A DNA stretch of 13,812 bases from an uncultured Prevotella sp. (GTDB lineage: Bacteria; Bacteroidota; Bacteroidia; Bacteroidales; Bacteroidaceae), in the NCBI GenBank assembly GCA_900762125.1, contig CAAFFL010000221.1, forward strand, positions 1-13,812, read 5' to 3'. Below are positions 1-7,334 of this stretch, piece by piece. The position numbers and the translations under genes are program-made. Within the stretch, counting starts at the first letter, position 1. Each line of letters starts with the position of its first letter. The notes under the pieces are model-generated. The model worked only from the letters and a program-made list of their open reading frames with translations. It was not told the DNA's origin and ran no database searches.

Positions 1-30
1 AAACAGAAACAACAAAAAACATAGCAAGAA

Positions 31-1515
31 ATGAAAAAGTATTCCAATTATCTCGTCGCCGGACTCTGCGTCGTCTCGCTCGCTTTCTCTGCCGGCTCAT
101 TCATGGAAGTGAAGGCTGCCAACAATGAGGTGGCACAGGCCGGAAAACCCGTCGACCTCACCTACGCTGCCGAGAAGGCACTGCCTGCTGTGGTGCATAT
201 CAAGTATGTACAGAACTCAAAGGTGCAGGAAGTAGAGGTACAGAGCGATCCGTTCTCCGACTTCTTCAGCGATCCATTCGGATTCTTCGGCAACCCGAAC
301 CAGGGTAATGGCGGCACACAGAAGCGCAAGGTGCAGACCCCGAAGCAGGAGGCTACCGGCTCAGGTGTCATCATCAGCAGCGATGGTTACATCGTAACCA
401 ACAACCACGTCGTCAATGGTGCCGACGAGCTCACCGTGACGCTCAACGACAACCGTGAGTTCAATGCTCGCATCATCGGTACCGATCCTACCACCGACCT
501 GGCACTCATCAAGATCGACGGCAAGAACCTTCCCACCCTGCCTATCGGCGACTCCGACAAACTGAAGGTTGGCGAGTGGGTCATCGCCGTAGGTAACCCC
601 TACAACCTCTCCTCTACCGTCACCGCCGGCATCGTCAGCGCCAAGGCGCGTGGCATGAGTGGTGAGGGCGACGGCCCCAGCATCGCCAGCTTCATCCAGA
701 CAGACGCTGCCATCAACCCTGGCAACTCGGGTGGCGCACTGGTCAACACCAAGGGTGAGCTGGTAGGTATCAACGCCATGCTCTACAGTCCCACTCGCAG
801 CTATGCGGGCTATGGATTCGCTATTCCTACAACCATCATGAACAAGGTGGTGGCCGACCTGAAGCAGTATGGCACCGTGCAGCGTGCTTACCTTGGCATC
901 CGTGGTGGCAACCTGCTCGACTATGTCAACAGTCAGAAGGAGCAGGGCAAAGATGTACCTAACTTCGGTACCAACAGTGGTGTCTATGTTGCTGAGGTAG
1001 AGGACAATGGCGCTGCCAAGGAGGCTGGCGTGCAGAAGGATGATGTCATCACTGGCATCGACGGCAAGACCGTGACCAAGATGTCGGAGCTGCAGGAGAT
1101 CATCAACGACAAGCGTCCGGGCGACAAGGTGACCGTGGAATGGATGCGCAACGGCAAGAAGATGTCGAAGACCGTGACCATCAAGAACCAGCAGGGCAAC
1201 ACCAAGGTGGTGAAGACTGCAAGCCTCGACGTGCTCGGCGCAAAGGTGATCCCCGTGGGCGAGGAGCTGAAGAAGCAGCTGGGCATCAGCTATGGTCTGC
1301 AGGTGAAGGATGTGAAGAGCGGCGCTCTGAAGGATGGCGGTGTGAGCAACGGCTTCATCATCATCTCGGCCAACGACAAGCCGATGAAGACCATCGCCGA
1401 CCTGCAGGAGGTCATCAAGAGCGCATCGACCAGCAAGGATCCCGTGCTCTACATCAAGGGTATGTGGCCATCGGGCAAGACCGACTACAAGGCCATCATG
1501 GTGGGTGAGAACTAA
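31..1515 (+). CDS. degP: HtrA/DegP (Do) family periplasmic serine protease
   Basis: This 494-residue protein is a trypsin-like serine protease and chaperone that degrades or refolds damaged proteins in the periplasm. The N-terminus (residues 1 to about 29, ending VKA-A) is a signal peptide. A low-complexity linker rich in Phe, Gly, Asn and Asp at about 70-100 matches the flexible LA-loop region of the family. The catalytic triad is complete: His126 in NNHVV, Asp156 in TTDLAL and Ser233 in GNSGGAL. Two PDZ domains follow, at about 280-385 and 395-490, as in DegP/DegQ. The ATG at 31 gives a clean signal peptide, and only 30 bases of leader lie in the window, so its promoter (often envelope-stress controlled in this family) is not visible. 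A strong terminator follows directly, so the gene ends its transcript. The family is certain; DegP versus DegQ cannot be decided from sequence alone. Confidence 0.96.
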   Translation: MKKYSNYLVAGLCVVSLAFSAGSFMEVKAANNEVAQAGKPVDLTYAAEKALPAVVHIKYVQNSKVQEVEVQSDPFSDFFSDPFGFFGNPNQGNGGTQKRKVQTPKQEATGSGVIISSDGYIVTNNHVVNGADELTVTLNDNREFNARIIGTDPTTDLALIKIDGKNLPTLPIGDSDKLKVGEWVIAVGNPYNLSSTVTAGIVSAKARGMSGEGDGPSIASFIQTDAAINPGNSGGALVNTKGELVGINAMLYSPTRSYAGYGFAIPTTIMNKVVADLKQYGTVQRAYLGIRGGNLLDYVNSQKEQGKDVPNFGTNSGVYVAEVEDNGAAKEAGVQKDDVITGIDGKTVTKMSELQEIINDKRPGDKVTVEWMRNGKKMSKTVTIKNQQGNTKVVKTASLDVLGAKVIPVGEELKKQLGISYGLQVKDVKSGALKDGGVSNGFIIISANDKPMKTIADLQEVIKSASTSKDPVLYIKGMWPSGKTDYKAIMVGEN

Positions 1516-1533
1516 TTCTATATAGTAATATGC

Positions 1534-1580
1534 AACCGGGGCTTCCCTAAAAATAAGTTGGGAAAGTCCCGGTTTTTTTT
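1534..1580 (+). terminator. Intrinsic terminator of the HtrA gene
   Basis: The arm AACCGGG (1534-1540) pairs with CCCGGTT (1568-1574). The stem continues through G1541-T1567 and CTTCCC (1542-1547) against GGGAAAG (1560-1566) with one bulged A, giving about 14 pairs around a 12-nt A-rich loop. Eight T residues (1573-1580) follow. It lies 19 bases after the HtrA stop codon and separates that gene from the next operon. Confidence 0.93.
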
Positions 1581-1613
1581 GGCCTAGCCACAAGCATTGT
1601 TACTTTTTTTGTG

Positions 1614-1621
1614 TACCTTTG
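1614..1621 (+). promoter_or_regulatory. Bacteroidetes -7 promoter element for the small-protein/HPrK-like/S26/PqqD run
   Basis: TACCTTTG matches the Bacteroidetes -7 consensus TAnnTTTG. It lies just after the HtrA terminator and about 20 nt before the ATG at 1641, which implies a short leader. The -33 box is unclear: the nearest TTG (1597-1599) is only 14 nt upstream instead of about 20. Confidence 0.6.
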
Positions 1622-1640
1622 CAGCATCAACATCAGAACT

Positions 1641-2048
1641 ATGACATTGAAAAGATACCTTCTGGCACTTTTGCTCTTCGTGAGCCTCACCGCCAGCGCC
1701 AAGTACGAGCCTAAGACCATCTATGTCTATGGCTTCGCGGCATCGTTCAACGATTCCACCATCTACTTCACCGGCATTCAGAAACTCGACTCCGCCTACA
1801 TTGACTCGAAAACGAAGTTTCTCTACAGCCGTGAGAACTATTCCTATCAGCTGCGTGACTATCTGGATGCCCACGGCATGAAGCATGCCACATGCATCAC
1901 GTCCTTCGCCTTCACACAGAAGGATGCGGAGAAGAAGTACTTCAAGCTAAGGAAGAAGTACCTCAAAGGCGCACAGTTTGACATCAAGATGTTGGACATC
2001 AGCGACTTCAAGTTTGACGCTATCCCGGTACCCAAGGAAGGAGAATAG
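1641..2048 (+). CDS. Small exported protein of unknown function
   Basis: I do not recognise this 135-residue protein. Residues 1-20 form a clear Sec signal peptide (Lys-Arg, a Leu-rich core, then TASA before KYEP), so the mature product of about 115 residues should be periplasmic or surface-exposed. No lipobox is present. The mature part is rich in Tyr, Lys and Asp, has a single cysteine, and shows no catalytic motif I know. The reading frame is open from a GTG at 1611, but that lies on or before the predicted -7 element, so the ATG at 1641 is preferred. The next gene starts 15 bases after the stop, suggesting co-transcription with the HPr-kinase-like, S26 and PqqD-like genes. Whether it is a substrate, a partner or simply a neighbour of that set is open. 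Confidence 0.8.
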   Translation: MTLKRYLLALLLFVSLTASAKYEPKTIYVYGFAASFNDSTIYFTGIQKLDSAYIDSKTKFLYSRENYSYQLRDYLDAHGMKHATCITSFAFTQKDAEKKYFKLRKKYLKGAQFDIKMLDISDFKFDAIPVPKEGE

Positions 2049-2063
2049 AGCATTGCAGCTATT

Positions 2064-2966
2064 ATGGTAACCACAGAGCGCCACTGTTTCCGCATCGCTG
2101 ACTTGGGCATCGAGATTGTCTTTCGCAACCCGGGACTCAATGGCATGCACCTGTTGCCGTCGTTTGCGCCGTTCTGCGTGGACAGCTTAGGCGATGACGA
2201 CCTCTTCTTTCGGCTCACCGTCGACGACACGCTCCCGCCACGGCCGAAGGAAGAGCGGGAACGCATACGCACCTTCGACACAGGCAATGGCGACACCATC
2301 GTCGACCTGCTCCTGGATGGCAGCTACCAATATATCATCAAGAATGTGGAAGGCCACGACTGCTGTCTGCTGCAGACCAACAAGACGTTCAGCGACTGCC
2401 ACTGTGCCCTCAATGGCAACTACAACATGCGGTCCTTCGGCCTCAACAATGCTCTGATGCTCATCTTTGCCTTTGCCGGTGCCCACCATCAGACAGTGCT
2501 CATCCATGCCTCGCTCGTCCGTCAAGATGGCTATGGCTACGCTTTCATTGCCAAGAGTGGTACAGGCAAGTCGACACAGGGGAGCATGTGGCTCAGATAC
2601 CTGCCGGGCTGCGACCTGATGAACGACGACAACCCTATCGTCCGCATCATCGATGGTAGACCTTATATATATGGTGGTCCCTGGAGCGGCAAGACGCCCT
2701 GCTACCGCAACGTGAAAGCACCACTGGGAGCCATCACGCGCATCGACCGAGCCACTGCCAACAGCGTGGAACGCCTGCTGCCCATCGAGGCCTTTGCATC
2801 GCTGCTGCCCGCATGCTCATCGATGAAGTGGGATACTGATATTTTCAACAAGATCTGCGACATCATCACCCGACTGGTGGAGACCACGGGTATCTATGTG
2901 CTCCACTGCCTGCCCAATCGGGAAGCAGCAGAGGTGTGCAACCGAGCCATCAATGTGAAACAATAA
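2064..2966 (+). CDS. HPr-kinase-like P-loop protein (HprK-related)
   Basis: This 300-residue soluble protein resembles the C-terminal kinase domain of HPr(Ser) kinase. A lead-in HAS (148-150) precedes a Walker A loop, SGTGKST (165-171). An acidic LMNDDNP (185-191) sits where HprK has its catalytic Asp region, and a Gly-rich GPWSGKT lies at 205-211. The first 130 residues are a poorly conserved domain with no signal peptide or membrane segment. HprK-related kinases occur beside PqqD-like proteins in several peptide-modification systems: some lasso-peptide clusters carry an HprK-like tailoring kinase, and the TIGR HPr-rel-A families pair the two proteins. Here S26 and PqqD-like genes follow on the same strand, which fits such a role better than carbon-catabolite control. 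The substrate is unknown. Assignment to the P-loop fold is firm; kinase activity is inferred. Confidence 0.82.
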   Translation: MVTTERHCFRIADLGIEIVFRNPGLNGMHLLPSFAPFCVDSLGDDDLFFRLTVDDTLPPRPKEERERIRTFDTGNGDTIVDLLLDGSYQYIIKNVEGHDCCLLQTNKTFSDCHCALNGNYNMRSFGLNNALMLIFAFAGAHHQTVLIHASLVRQDGYGYAFIAKSGTGKSTQGSMWLRYLPGCDLMNDDNPIVRIIDGRPYIYGGPWSGKTPCYRNVKAPLGAITRIDRATANSVERLLPIEAFASLLPACSSMKWDTDIFNKICDIITRLVETTGIYVLHCLPNREAAEVCNRAINVKQ

Positions 2967-2992
2967 CCTTGAAGGAGAACGAGAAGGAAACC

Positions 2993-3454
2993 ATGAACGT
3001 TACCATACCCAACAACGTCCTGCTGCCGGAGATTTGTCGGCTGATAGACGAGGGCCACACCGTGACGCTACGCTTGAAGGGCTTCTCCATGCGCCCCTTC
3101 CTGGAGGACGATCGCGACAAGGCACTGCTGAGGAAGGTCGTCAATCCCCAGGTGGGAGACCCCGTGCTGGCCATCGTCGATGACGGACGTTTCGTGCTCC
3201 ACCGCATCATCAGCATCACAGGCAACGACGTCATCCTCCGTGGCGATGGCAATCTGGGCACAGAGCACTGCACACTGGAGAATGTCCGTGGCGCTGTCAT
3301 CGGCTTCTACCGCAAAGGGCGAACATCGCTCGACCGCACCGACGGCCGGAAATGGAAGGTCTACTCCTGGTGGTGGACGCACCTCTTCCCTATCCGCCGT
3401 TATCTGCTGGGCGTCTACCGCCGACTGTGGATACCCATCTTCGGACCCATCTAA
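2993..3454 (+). CDS. S24/S26-family peptidase, SipW/Sec11-like active site
   Basis: This 153-residue protein has the core of the signal-peptidase/LexA fold. The nucleophile is Ser32 in KGFSMRPFL. VGDPVLAIVDDGRFVLHRI carries His70, and RGDGN carries Asp85. The HRI box plus GDGN is the pattern of the SipW/Sec11 (S26B) branch, which uses Ser-His-Asp rather than the Ser-Lys dyad of LepB. There is no N-terminal membrane anchor, so it is probably cytoplasmic or held to the membrane only by its C-terminal Trp/Arg-rich segment (about 121-153). The frame is open from 2936, inside the previous gene, but the ATG at 2993 follows AAGGAG and AAGGAAA stretches and matches the family start. It starts 26 bases after the HPrK-like gene. 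It may trim a leader peptide or cleave a regulator; no substrate is visible. A LexA-like repressor is unlikely because no DNA-binding domain is present. Confidence 0.85.
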   Translation: MNVTIPNNVLLPEICRLIDEGHTVTLRLKGFSMRPFLEDDRDKALLRKVVNPQVGDPVLAIVDDGRFVLHRIISITGNDVILRGDGNLGTEHCTLENVRGAVIGFYRKGRTSLDRTDGRKWKVYSWWWTHLFPIRRYLLGVYRRLWIPIFGPI

Positions 3455-3507
3455 GGGAGAAGTACATCAGACTTATTAACTTCGGAATATATAAATGTAA
3501 TAAACAT

Positions 3508-3524
3508 CCCTCCCTTTGGGAGGG
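3508..3524. repeat. Perfect GC-rich palindrome before the PqqD-like gene
   Basis: CCCTCCC (3508-3514) and GGGAGGG (3518-3524) form a perfect 7-bp stem with a TTT loop, ending 17 bases before the PqqD-like start. No T-run follows, so it is not a normal terminator. It resembles the short CCTCCC...GGGAGG intergenic palindromes scattered through many Bacteroidetes genomes (from memory). It could also tune translation or stabilise mRNA ends. Confidence 0.65.
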
Positions 3525-3541
3525 CTTGGAAAGGATAAAAA

Positions 3542-3808
3542 ATGAGAGCCAAGAAAGGATTCAATCTGCGCGACATCTGCGGACAAAACATCATCGTCGC
3601 TGAAGGCAAGGAAAACATCGACTTCAGCAACATCATCAGTATGAACGAGAGCTCAGCACTGCTGTGGAAATCCATCCAAGGAAAGGACTTTACGGTGGAC
3701 GACCTCACGAAGATCCTCACGGATAACTATGAAGTGGATGATACCACGGCAAAAAAAGATGCCACTACTCTCGTGAAGCAATGGCAAGATGCTGGTATCA
3801 TTGAATAG
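3542..3808 (+). CDS. PqqD-like peptide chaperone / RiPP recognition element
   Basis: This 88-residue protein fits the PqqD fold, a small winged-helix domain that binds leader peptides and presents them to modifying enzymes. The hallmark MNESSALLWKSI at 34-45 corresponds to the PqqD 'lNetaa.iw' helix. It is followed by a Val/Asp-rich helix (about 51-65) and a C-terminal LVKQWQDAGIIE (77-88) typical of the family. AAGGA at 3531-3535 lies six bases before the ATG. It is separated from the S26 gene by 87 bases holding a hairpin, with no promoter that I can see, so it probably belongs to the same transcript. The expected precursor and modifying enzyme are absent nearby. The stop codon directly abuts that of the convergent DUF4861 gene. 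Confidence 0.85.
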   Translation: MRAKKGFNLRDICGQNIIVAEGKENIDFSNIISMNESSALLWKSIQGKDFTVDDLTKILTDNYEVDDTTAKKDATTLVKQWQDAGIIE

Positions 3809-5008
3809 CTATTTCAAGACGACTTCAAGAGGTGCATAAAGCCCCTTAAGGAACTGATGGATGCGTAGCTCCCACTCTTCCTCCGTACGAACATCGTAGC
3901 AACTCCATGCGCTACCGAAGTAGTAGGTGTAGTGTTCGCCAGCCTTCAGTCCCTTCTTGATGCCGATGGCATGGCCCAAGGCGTTGGCCTCGGGTTTCTT
4001 CATTTCCAGAAACTTCGTCTCCGCGCCATTGGGGAAGAGACATGCCACATAGAGCTGATAGCCATAGTTGTCCGGCTGATCCGTCGGATCAGCATGCTCC
4101 ACATAGTCTTGACCGATGCTGTAGCTAGCAGCCGGTCCTTGGTGGACAACAATTCCGGCCGCCAGATCACGTGGCTTCGACAGTCCTTCATACCACACCG
4201 TCATCTTATTGAAGTGCGAACCCTTGTCCAGACTGATGACACGGTGCTCCACAACGGCAGTATCCTTACCAATCTTAACAGGATTATAGGTCAGCTCCAC
4301 GGTGAAGCGCAACGGGCCATTGTCCAGTATGCGGTACGTCCGATAGCAATAAGGCAGCACCAGGTTGCCCTTGTCCATCAGCGCCGGCGTGCCACAGCCC
4401 AACGTCGGCCCCACCTGATAGCAGTCGAGGCCATTGCCATGGTCGAGGTGAAAAGAGGTGTGGAGATTGATGTCGTCATCCTTCTTGCCGTTTTTCTCAT
4501 TGGCCCAGCCTGTCACGTTACCCTCGTAGTCTTTATAGTAGCGGTCGGACATGTCCAGGTCGCGCGTATTCTTGGTCCAGACGTCGATGCCAAAAGAGCG
4601 CTCGCCCGTCTTCTGCAGTGCCGGACCATAGAGACGGTAAGCGCCACGATCGTTTTCCCATCCTATGTCGTCCTTGCGGATGGGGTACATCTTACCTTTC
4701 ACCCACTGGTGCATGGGCTCTGGCATACCTTTTTGGATGGTGTAGACCGTTGTGCCACAGGGCTTCACCGGTGCGTCGATGAGCAGTTTATCGTCGTGAG
4801 TAATCTGGTAGTCGACCTGCTGTCGACTGGCATTCTTCACCACGAACGGATTATCGTTGCCAATGCCCAGCCGTTGCCGCACTGTGTTGACATCCACCTC
4901 GATGAGCTCCTGCCGCTGCATCTTCTCAAGGTTTGTCACCGTGATGGTCACGTCTTCTGCCAGGAGAGGAAGCGGAAGGAGAGCGAGCAATAAGAGTAAT
5001 GATTTCAT
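3809..5008 (-). CDS. Secreted DUF4861 protein (first copy)
   Basis: This 399-residue protein carries a signal peptide (Lys, a long Leu/Pro core, cleavage near LLA-ED at about 18), then a beta-rich body of the DUF4861 type. Recognisable pieces are GWENDRGAYRLYGPALQ, a GPTLGCGTPALMDKGN stretch, LDNGPLRFTVELTY and a C-terminal YYFGSAWSCYD. The family's reaction is not known to me; members often lie in Bacteroidetes carbohydrate-use regions, so binding or cleavage of a polysaccharide is only a guess. An ATG six bases further upstream (5014) is also possible. It starts 17 bases after the dipeptidyl peptidase IV gene and probably shares its transcript from the divergent promoter near 7300. A second, diverged DUF4861 gene lies at 9343. 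No terminator separates its end from the PqqD-like gene. Confidence 0.85.
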   Translation of the reverse strand: MKSLLLLLALLPLPLLAEDVTITVTNLEKMQRQELIEVDVNTVRQRLGIGNDNPFVVKNASRQQVDYQITHDDKLLIDAPVKPCGTTVYTIQKGMPEPMHQWVKGKMYPIRKDDIGWENDRGAYRLYGPALQKTGERSFGIDVWTKNTRDLDMSDRYYKDYEGNVTGWANEKNGKKDDDINLHTSFHLDHGNGLDCYQVGPTLGCGTPALMDKGNLVLPYCYRTYRILDNGPLRFTVELTYNPVKIGKDTAVVEHRVISLDKGSHFNKMTVWYEGLSKPRDLAAGIVVHQGPAASYSIGQDYVEHADPTDQPDNYGYQLYVACLFPNGAETKFLEMKKPEANALGHAIGIKKGLKAGEHYTYYFGSAWSCYDVRTEEEWELRIHQFLKGLYAPLEVVLK

Positions 5009-5025
5009 GAACATAGTGGTGATTA

Positions 5026-7230
5026 CTACTTCAGATGCTCCTCAAACCAATTCGCGATCTGACGGAGGAGATGGTTTCGGGTGTTCCCACCAAAGATGCC
5101 GTGGTTGCGGTTGGTATAGTAGTTCTCCTTGAAGTCCTTATCGGCTTGCACCAGCGCCTCAGCATACTCAAAAGTGTTCTGCGGATGCACATTATCGTCG
5201 GCCACGCCATGACAGATGAGCAGCGAGCCATGCAGCTTCGGTGCGCGTGTAATTGCATTGTCGTTATAGCCATCGGGGTTCTCCTGCGGGGTGCGCATGT
5301 ACCGCTCGGTATAGACGGTGTCGTAGAAACGATAGTCGGTGGGCGGTGCCACGGAGACGCCAGCCTTGAAGACACCACGGCCCTCACTGAGGCTCATCAG
5401 CGTGCAGAAACCGCCATACGACCAACCCCAGATGCCAATGTTGTCTTTGTCAACGTATGGCAGCGTGCCAAGATAGATAGCCGTCTCCACCTGATCCTTC
5501 GACTCAAGAGCGCCCAGGTTGAGATAGGTGCACTTCTCAAAGTCCGCGCCACGGCCACCCGTGCCACGGCCATCAACACAGACGACGATGAAACCCTGCT
5601 GAGCCAGATACATATCGAAAGCTCCACCCTGCCCCATCGATCCGGCATCCCACGAGTTCACCACCTGCTGATTACCCGGACCACTGTATTGGAACATAAT
5701 GACCGGATAGCGCTTCGACGCATCAAAGTCGGCGGGCTTCACCATCCAGCCGTCGAGCTTCACACCCTCGCTAGTAGTGAACGAGAAGATCTCCTTCTTC
5801 GTCCAGCCATACTGTGCTATTTTGTTCTTTAACTCTTTGTTGTCCAGATTCGTAGCAATCACCTTTCCAGTGTTGCTGCGAGTGGTATAGACGTAGGGCG
5901 TGTTGTAGTCGCTCCAGGTATTGATGAAGTACTTGTAGTCGCCAGAGAAGATGGCAGAGTTCCAACCCTCCTGGTTCGTCAGGCGTTCCGTCTTGCCATT
6001 CTTATGGGCGACATAGATCTGCCGGTCATGAGGGTTGAGTCCTGCTGCCTGATAATAGACATCGCCCGTAGCCTCATCATAGCCATAGACAGCCGTGATG
6101 TCGTAGTTGCCGACGCCAATCTTCCTCACCAATTTGCCATTTTGATTGTAGAGGTAAAGGTGTATATATCCATCGCGGTCGCTGGGCATAAGGATGTAGT
6201 CCTTGCCCATGAGGATGCTCTCCATCGACTCTTCCTTGATATACTTTGGCACGCTCTCCTTGATGAGCAGCTGTGCCACTGTACTCCGCGGGTTGACATC
6301 GTAGAGGTTAAGGACATCCTGATGACGGTTCATGGTATAGAGCACCACCTTGTTGGGGTCGTCAGTTGGGCGGATGCGAGGCATATAGCCATCAGCATCG
6401 AGGGGCACCTGCAACTGCTGAATACGGTGGCTCTTGACGTCGTAGCTCCACGCGGTAACCTTGGAGTTAACTTCACCAGCCTTCGGATACTTATAGCTAT
6501 AGGCACCAGGATAAGTGGCATATTCGTCTTTCGACGGATGAGAGCCTCTGAAAAGCTGGAGGGAGTATTGCTTCACGGCCGACTCATCATAGCGTATCCA
6601 GCAGATCATCGTGCCATCAGCATTGAACGTCATGGCCGTGTTGAACGAGAACTCCTCCTCGTTGACCCAGTCGGGCACGCCATTGATCACCTCGTTGAAC
6701 TTGCCATCCTTCGTCACCTGGCTCTCGGCATTACCATAGAGCAGCTGCACGAGGAAGATGTTGTTGTCACGCATGAACGCTACCTTCGTGCCATCAGGAC
6801 TCCAAATGGGCATCTCCTGTGGGCCGCCATCGGAGAGGCGCTCAAGCTTGCGGCTCTGCACCGTATAGATGTAGAACACAGCCTTGTAGGACCGACGGTA
6901 GATCATCTGCGTCTCTGTGCGGATGAGGATATGCTTGCCGTCCGGCGACATGATGTAACCATCGAACGAATCGATAGTTTCGCCTTGAGTATGAGCAACA
7001 TCAAAGAGAACGGCAGTTTGCTTACCGGTCTTGAAGGAATACTGCACGATCTTCTTTCCGTCCTGTGAGATCTGTGCATACTGGTCGGTGCCCTGCAGGG
7101 GATTGATACCACTGATACGCTGGGCAGTAAATTCGCCAGAGGTCAGTGCCTTCAAATTAATACGGTCGCTGGCCATAACGGTTGACGAAGCCATCAGAAT
7201 AGCTGCGCACATGATGATTAGTTTATTCAT
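5026..7230 (-). CDS. dpp4: Dipeptidyl peptidase IV (S9 family, prolyl-specific)
   Basis: This 734-residue exported peptidase removes Xaa-Pro or Xaa-Ala dipeptides from peptide N-termini in the periplasm, feeding amino-acid uptake. A signal peptide (1 to about 20, ending VMA-S) is followed by a beta-propeller (about 40-480) and an alpha/beta-hydrolase domain (about 490-734). The double-Glu motif that fixes the substrate N-terminus is present as DWVNEEEF (187-194). The triad is complete: Ser604 in GWSYGG, Asp678 in HGVADDNVHPQ and His710 in NRNHGI. The length matches the Porphyromonas and Prevotella enzymes. The gene is driven by the bidirectional promoter at 7281-7314 and followed after 11-17 bases by a DUF4861 gene. 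The DPP IV assignment is strong because of the Glu motif, which related acylpeptide hydrolases lack. Confidence 0.95.
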   Translation of the reverse strand: MNKLIIMCAAILMASSTVMASDRINLKALTSGEFTAQRISGINPLQGTDQYAQISQDGKKIVQYSFKTGKQTAVLFDVAHTQGETIDSFDGYIMSPDGKHILIRTETQMIYRRSYKAVFYIYTVQSRKLERLSDGGPQEMPIWSPDGTKVAFMRDNNIFLVQLLYGNAESQVTKDGKFNEVINGVPDWVNEEEFSFNTAMTFNADGTMICWIRYDESAVKQYSLQLFRGSHPSKDEYATYPGAYSYKYPKAGEVNSKVTAWSYDVKSHRIQQLQVPLDADGYMPRIRPTDDPNKVVLYTMNRHQDVLNLYDVNPRSTVAQLLIKESVPKYIKEESMESILMGKDYILMPSDRDGYIHLYLYNQNGKLVRKIGVGNYDITAVYGYDEATGDVYYQAAGLNPHDRQIYVAHKNGKTERLTNQEGWNSAIFSGDYKYFINTWSDYNTPYVYTTRSNTGKVIATNLDNKELKNKIAQYGWTKKEIFSFTTSEGVKLDGWMVKPADFDASKRYPVIMFQYSGPGNQQVVNSWDAGSMGQGGAFDMYLAQQGFIVVCVDGRGTGGRGADFEKCTYLNLGALESKDQVETAIYLGTLPYVDKDNIGIWGWSYGGFCTLMSLSEGRGVFKAGVSVAPPTDYRFYDTVYTERYMRTPQENPDGYNDNAITRAPKLHGSLLICHGVADDNVHPQNTFEYAEALVQADKDFKENYYTNRNHGIFGGNTRNHLLRQIANWFEEHLK

Positions 7231-7280
7231 CCTGGATTATGTTTTTGTTTGTCGTTTTAATTGCAAAAGTTGCAGATTTG

Positions 7281-7311
7281 TTGCAAAGATAGTGTTTTTT
7301 CAGTACTTTTG
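7281..7311 (+). promoter_or_regulatory. Promoter of the TIGR01212 radical SAM gene
   Basis: TTG (7281-7283), a 20-nt spacer and TACTTTTG (7304-7311) match the Bacteroidetes consensus. The start codon at 7335 would follow a leader of about 15-20 nt. Each strand's -33 box overlaps or adjoins the other strand's -7 box. Confidence 0.75.
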
Positions 7312-7314
7312 CAA
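7284..7314 (-). promoter_or_regulatory. Promoter of the dipeptidyl peptidase IV / DUF4861 operon
   Basis: Reading the minus strand, TTG (7314-7312) is followed after 20 nt by TATCTTTG (7291-7284), a full Bacteroidetes -33/-7 pair. The leader to the ATG at 7230 is about 45 nt. It overlaps the opposite promoter almost entirely. Confidence 0.75.
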
Positions 7315-7334
7315 GGATAAAGGCAATAAACAAT

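Noticed and set aside
361..1593. 410-residue open frame on the minus strand across the HtrA gene
   Set aside because: It mirrors the HtrA coding frame, has low-complexity His/Leu/Val/Asp composition typical of antisense frames, and HtrA has complete catalytic motifs.
3455..3541. Possible short precursor peptide gene between the S26 and PqqD-like genes
   Set aside because: The only ATG there (3495) is followed directly by a stop codon. No open frame of useful length exists.
3932..7068. Long plus-strand open frames opposite the DUF4861 and DPP IV genes (3932-4993, 5035-5832, 6004-7068)
   Set aside because: Antisense shadows without signal peptides, promoters or recognisable motifs.
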